This document shows, piece by piece, positions 60,191-64,000 of a stretch of 64,000 bases of DNA. Positions within the stretch are counted from its first letter, which is position 1; each line of letters begins with the position of its first letter. A program made the translations under genes and the position numbers. Under the pieces are notes generated by a model. The model searched no databases. It worked only from the letters and a program-made list of their open reading frames with translations, and had not been told where the DNA came from. This stretch comes from Coprinus comatus. Its lineage: Eukaryota; Basidiomycota; Agaricomycetes; Agaricales; Agaricaceae. The stretch covers positions 62,001 to 126,000 of the forward strand of contig JAWPGT010000015.1 of the NCBI GenBank assembly GCA_034638255.1, written 5' to 3'.

Positions 60191-62274
60191 TCAGGCAGGA
60201 CCCCCAAAGAGGATTCTCTCGATTTGTAGCACTGTCCTACATCGTGCGGCTTTGCCTTCAGGAGTTTCGCCACCAAGGAACTTCCCATTTCCTAATCCCT
60301 TCGTAGCGCCTTCATAAATAAGTTCTAACATTTTGACCCATTGTTGTCCCCAAACTCGCAGAGCATCATCTCCCATGACTTCCAGTGCGGCTGAAAAGTG
60401 AAATATCACTAAGGTATGTTGCAAAAAAGGAAAAAAAACGATCCTCACTGTACATTAATTCCGCCGCAACCTCTGTCTCTAATAAATTTCTTTCACCAAC
60501 CAGCCTAGCAAACCATGTCCAATATCGAGGAAATTGGAACATCGGCTTCAAAGGACCAATAGTTGGTCGGATTTTCAAAATCCCAAAGTATACTCTCATA
60601 ATACCAGCCACACGAGCCATGTATTCCGCTCGACTTTCAAGCCCTTCTTCAGTTTCGCTTTGTCTAAAACCCATTACTTTTCGTTTTTCATCATCATCAG
60701 TCCATTTACGTTGATCGATATCTTCTGAAGGTATGACTATCGGTATTGGCCAGCCACCAACTCGTTGGACAAGCTTTGCGAAGAAAACTTCAGGGAAATC
60801 GACGAGGGTAGTGAGAAGATTGAAAGTAACTTGTGAGAGTGGGCCAGCACTACGTTTTTCCGCAGTGACCTCTACTTCGGCTTGGAGGATGATGGTTTTT
60901 GATAAGGAAGATAAAAGGGCAGTATATAGCAGCGGATGGTGGGGGCCGGATGGAGGTCGTAAAATGTCATGTATTTGTTGGGACTTTTTTTTGTATCTGT
61001 TAGTTTATTTTTTCATATCATCTTGTATCCACGCAGACTTACAACAGTATTTATAGTGTCTTGGTCGTCTACTAATTGACCAATCTTAGGTGTGATTTGT
61101 CGTCGCCAATTACCCCATTCTGTTCTCATAGCCTTGTCAGCTTTTACAACGGCAATAGTTTGGGCTTTGAGATGCTAGACTTTGCGTTAGATTTTTCAAC
61201 TACCGGCGCGAGTTGCGTACCTTAAGTATACGGCGGGTTACGTTCCAATCATCCTCAGCTGTGGTCATACCAAACTGTTGTCGTACATGTTTCTCTGCTT
61301 CCAGACGCTCACGTTTCCTCTGGGCCTCTTCTGCTAGTTGCTTCTCCTCCTCCTCCTCTTTTTTCTTCTTTTCTTCTTCAGCCTTTTTCTTTTCTTCTTC
61401 CTCTTTTCTTTTCTGCTCTTCTTCTACTTTCTTCTTTTCCTCAGCAAGACGTTTCTTCAACTCTTCTTCTTTCCTCTTTCTTTCTTCCTCTTCTCGTTTT
61501 TTCTGTTCCTCTGCCAACCGCTTCGCCACCTTGTCTTCCTCTGCCTTGATAACATATTCAATTCGGTTCCAAAGCTGTTTCTGTCGTTGGTCGTAGGCTT
61601 CGCGCAACTTCTTTTCATCATTTTGTTGCTGTAGACGGAAAGATTCGAGTCTAGCCTGGACCTCTGCCATCTCTTTTGCATGTTCGGCAGCTAACCGCTG
61701 TGCTTCCTCTTGCTTAAGTTTTTCCTGAGCTAGGTGCTGTTCGGTAACTGTCTGTGATTGATTTTTACGGGCAGTCAGCTGTCCACATGAGGAATAAGTT
61801 TCTCTTATCATTTAGTTAGATGGACTCTCTACGTACGAAAGCCTCCTTCCTAAGTTGTTTCTCCCACTCTTCATAAGGATCATGATGCCGTGTTCGTAGC
61901 CGAATGGAAGCTATTGTCTCTTCTGTTTGTCTCTGCTCCTCAGGCGATCCGTATGAACGTGTTGGTCTGATGCTGAAATATTGATAAAGAAAAGGTCATG
62001 TGAAATACGGATTTGTGTACCTGGGGAGCGGCCGATATTCTAAATCCGAACTATATTCTGCCTCTGAACTACTGGATGAGTCGGAGTCCTCAGGTTCGTT
62101 ATTTGAGTTAGAATCATCGTCTGAATCATCAAAGTTCAGTCCATATGTCGACCGTCGCATTTGTCTGAGTGTTATCTTGTAAGTTTACTAAGAAAACACG
62201 AGGCAAAGAGGATTAGATTGGACTTACCCCCTCACTGGGGAGGGTGACAGTGACCGTGGAGCACCAAACCGCAT
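60191..62274 (-). CDS. GLE1: mRNA export factor GLE1
   Basis: Gle1 activates the DEAD-box ATPase Dbp5 at the cytoplasmic face of the nuclear pore, with inositol hexakisphosphate in yeast, and so releases export proteins from mRNA. Seven exons in phase, complement(join(60191..60390, 60449..60983, 61043..61174, 61221..61778, 61837..61972, 62021..62164, 62228..62274)), give 583 residues, normal for a fungal Gle1. The N-terminus is acidic and Ser-rich (about 20-60). A long Glu/Lys coiled coil covers about 120-280. The C-terminal Gle1 fold starts near TAEDDWNVTRRIL and contains KADKAMRTEWGNWRRQITPK, ILRPPSGPHHPLLYTALLSS, LVDFPEVFFAKLVQRVGGWP and a conserved ending with LLETEVAAELMY and CRTVLQIERI. 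The antisense open frames over the coiled coil are composition artefacts. Essential housekeeping gene and a useful synteny anchor. Confidence 0.93.
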
Positions 62275-63267
62275 GTTAAGGAGCCGGTTGACTTATTGAT
62301 ATTTTGTTAGAAAGGAGGTCGACAAATGTAGTTCAACTGTTCTGTCGTGGCTCGACTGAACCCCAGGCTCGTGACCGCGTTTTCCCATGTCACGCAAACT
62401 ACAATTAATTTAATTTAATTGCTGACACTATCATGTCTTCTTCAAGTTACCACATACTCATTAAATCGTTCAACGTCTAACGGTCTAGGTGAATGGTAAT
62501 GGAAACTCTCTTTGAATTACGGGAGATCATAACCCTCCCTCAATGCAACTTTTGCTGTGAATCCTTTGTGTCTAACACTCGCATTTGGAGGTTGTGAATC
62601 TTGGAATTGCAACCTGGTTCGGCCACTATGATAACTTCAATTTGGCTGCTCTCATATCATATTCGTTGCATATCCTATGGAAGCTATTCTCGCTGATTGT
62701 TTCAACTCACGTTGTTAAATATCTATTTTGCACTGTTACTGGGCTTCTCTTATCAACAGATTCACTCCTTTTGACCGCGTTCTCCCGCATACCTATGTAC
62801 CCAAGGGACTATGATTCATTATGCTTGGCGAATGACATGCAGTGAGATTGTGGGCTGAAGTTCTCCGTTCTTCGGTGATCGCGCTAGAGTAGTAAGGTGT
62901 ATTATTTCTGAGATCTCTTCCTTTTTGTACTGTTGTAGGAGCAGAGCGGGGGAAAAACGGCGATTTGACATGATCTGAACAGGTGGGAAATAACAGGTGT
63001 TCTAAATAACATATTCCACAAACTCCTCCCAACGACCAAATCCCATGCATATCCATATCCAACATTATCCCGTCAACCGTTACAGTAGGAATCATCACTC
63101 GCTTCACACATGATCCATGAAGCTCCCGGCTGGTGACAACTATTTCTACAATTCAAATCATCGATGCTGCAAATATAATCAGGTTTTCTCAGAGAACGGT
63201 CCGAGGGTTTTCGGTTCGTATATAGATATAGACAAAGCACGTTCAAATTATTGAAATTACAACATAC
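62275..63267. other. Divergent intergenic stretch before P450 copy F
   Basis: No gene supported. A minus-strand frame (62793-63107) has one protein-like phrase (TVTVDGIMLDMDMHGIWSLG) but no further evidence. Confidence 0.5.
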
Positions 63268-64000
63268 ATGGAGTCCTTCACACTCAAATTTTACTTTGGT
63301 ATATTCAGGGGAAATCGTTGCTCTATGGAGACTTCGCGCGTATCTTCGGGCTCGGACAGACAATCCGAATCAATTACCTCTCCAACCTGGGCCCAAGCGG
63401 TACCCATTATTTGGGAATTTATTGGACTTTCCATCATTCATCATTCAAACCTTGGCGCAAACACAACAAATGGTTCAAGATAAACTGTGCATGTTGCTAT
63501 GTCTAGTATTCCTCAGGACTGATCCTCATTGAAGTTCTGCTGAATTATATCAGGTGATATGGTTTGCTTCGAGATGTTTGGCCAACCATTCCTAGTGCTT
63601 TGGAAGTATGAGAGAACCTATGATCTACTCGAGAAGCGGCCATCTAACTATTCCGACCGCCCACATTTGCCCATATTACTTGATCTGTTTGTCTCTTCCA
63701 CTCCGAATCTATCATAGGTTACCTTGTATTGATGGTATAAATACCAGTATGGCGTTCATGCTTTATGGGGAATGGTGGCGTAATAACCATCGTGTTTTTC
63801 ACTCCCAATTTCACCCCCCAATGTTGCTCACAAGCACTGACCAATCCAATTAGATCAAACTCGGGTATTTCCTTCAACGTCTTTGAGATTCACCGGATGA
63901 CTTTAGATATCATATGGGGCCGTTAGTGAGCTTTTCTGTCAAGTATTAACCACTACTAATTCCTCCCCATCCCTGCCCCCAGTTTCTGTATTGCCTTGGT
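63268..64000 (+). pseudogene. Cytochrome P450 copy F, frameshifted and cut by the window end
   Basis: Starts MESFTLKFYFGIF, then the frame shifts by one base at a G run near 63305-63315; EIVALWRLRAYLRARTDNPN, LQPGPKRYPLFGNLLDFP follows. A second shift near 63440-63450 is needed to reach KPWRKHNKWFKI. Exon 2 is recognisable (GDMVCFEMFGQPFLVLW, RPSNYSDRPHLPILLDL), and exon 3 reads MAFMLYGEWWRNNHRVFHSQFHP, where the usual WWRRHRR has been changed, before stop codons interrupt (63853 region, then TTTGA near 63885). The hinge PPGP has become QPGP. Multiple lesions make it a relic even without its second half, which lies outside the window. Closest in wording to copy E. Confidence 0.8.

Noticed and set aside
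61213..61634. Plus-strand Ser/Phe-rich and Leu/Phe-rich frames over GLE1
   Set aside because: They are antisense of the GLE1 Glu/Lys coiled coil; the repeated GAA/AAG codons create artificial TTC/CTT frames.

Overview
This window looks like nuclear DNA from a mushroom-forming fungus (Basidiomycota, probably Agaricomycetes). The genes are split by many short introns, mostly about 50-60 nt with GT..AG ends. The cytochrome P450s, the plant-type O-methyltransferase and the F-box protein have the style of that group. The mobile elements are a Tnp2/Plavaka-type DNA transposon and a chromodomain Ty3/gypsy retrotransposon. Two conserved housekeeping genes sit at the edges: ARG5,6 (arginine biosynthesis) on the left and GLE1 (mRNA export) on the right. 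Between them lies a low-density accessory region of about 57 kb. All assignments come from reading the sequence; no database search was possible.

Left part (1-8.2 kb): the ARG5,6 gene, cut by the window edge; a short basic protein of unknown function just upstream of it; 3.7 kb of repeat-spotted DNA containing a 105-bp MITE-like palindrome; and an alpha/beta-hydrolase gene broken by a stop codon inside its nucleophile elbow. From 8775 to 15487 there is a complete transposon unit, with 18-bp perfect terminal inverted repeats, flanking CTTGAAT direct repeats, subterminal repeats, a damaged Tnp2-type transposase and a second, apparently intact seven-exon gene of unknown function.

Middle part (17.9-42 kb): an O-methyltransferase with a 450-residue disordered tail, a P450 relic, an F-box/LRR-like protein, a chromovirus with intact pol but damaged gag and no recognisable 5' LTR, a CmcJ/AsaB/GA4-desaturase-like oxidoreductase ending 33 bp from the retroelement's LTR, and two further P450 copies, both broken.

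Right part (42-64 kb): 6.7 kb with no convincing gene, then a RING-finger protein gene with a predicted 4-nt micro-exon, two intact P450 genes, a 71-residue cyanase N-domain-like protein, GLE1, and a sixth P450 cut by the window edge and carrying frameshifts. The six P450 copies share one architecture but differ in decay state. Copies B (36.6 kb, +) and D (52.0 kb, -) are close inverted duplicates. Together with the O-methyltransferase and the CmcJ-like enzyme they suggest a tailoring-enzyme neighbourhood of specialised metabolism, but no backbone synthase (PKS, NRPS, terpene synthase) is visible here.
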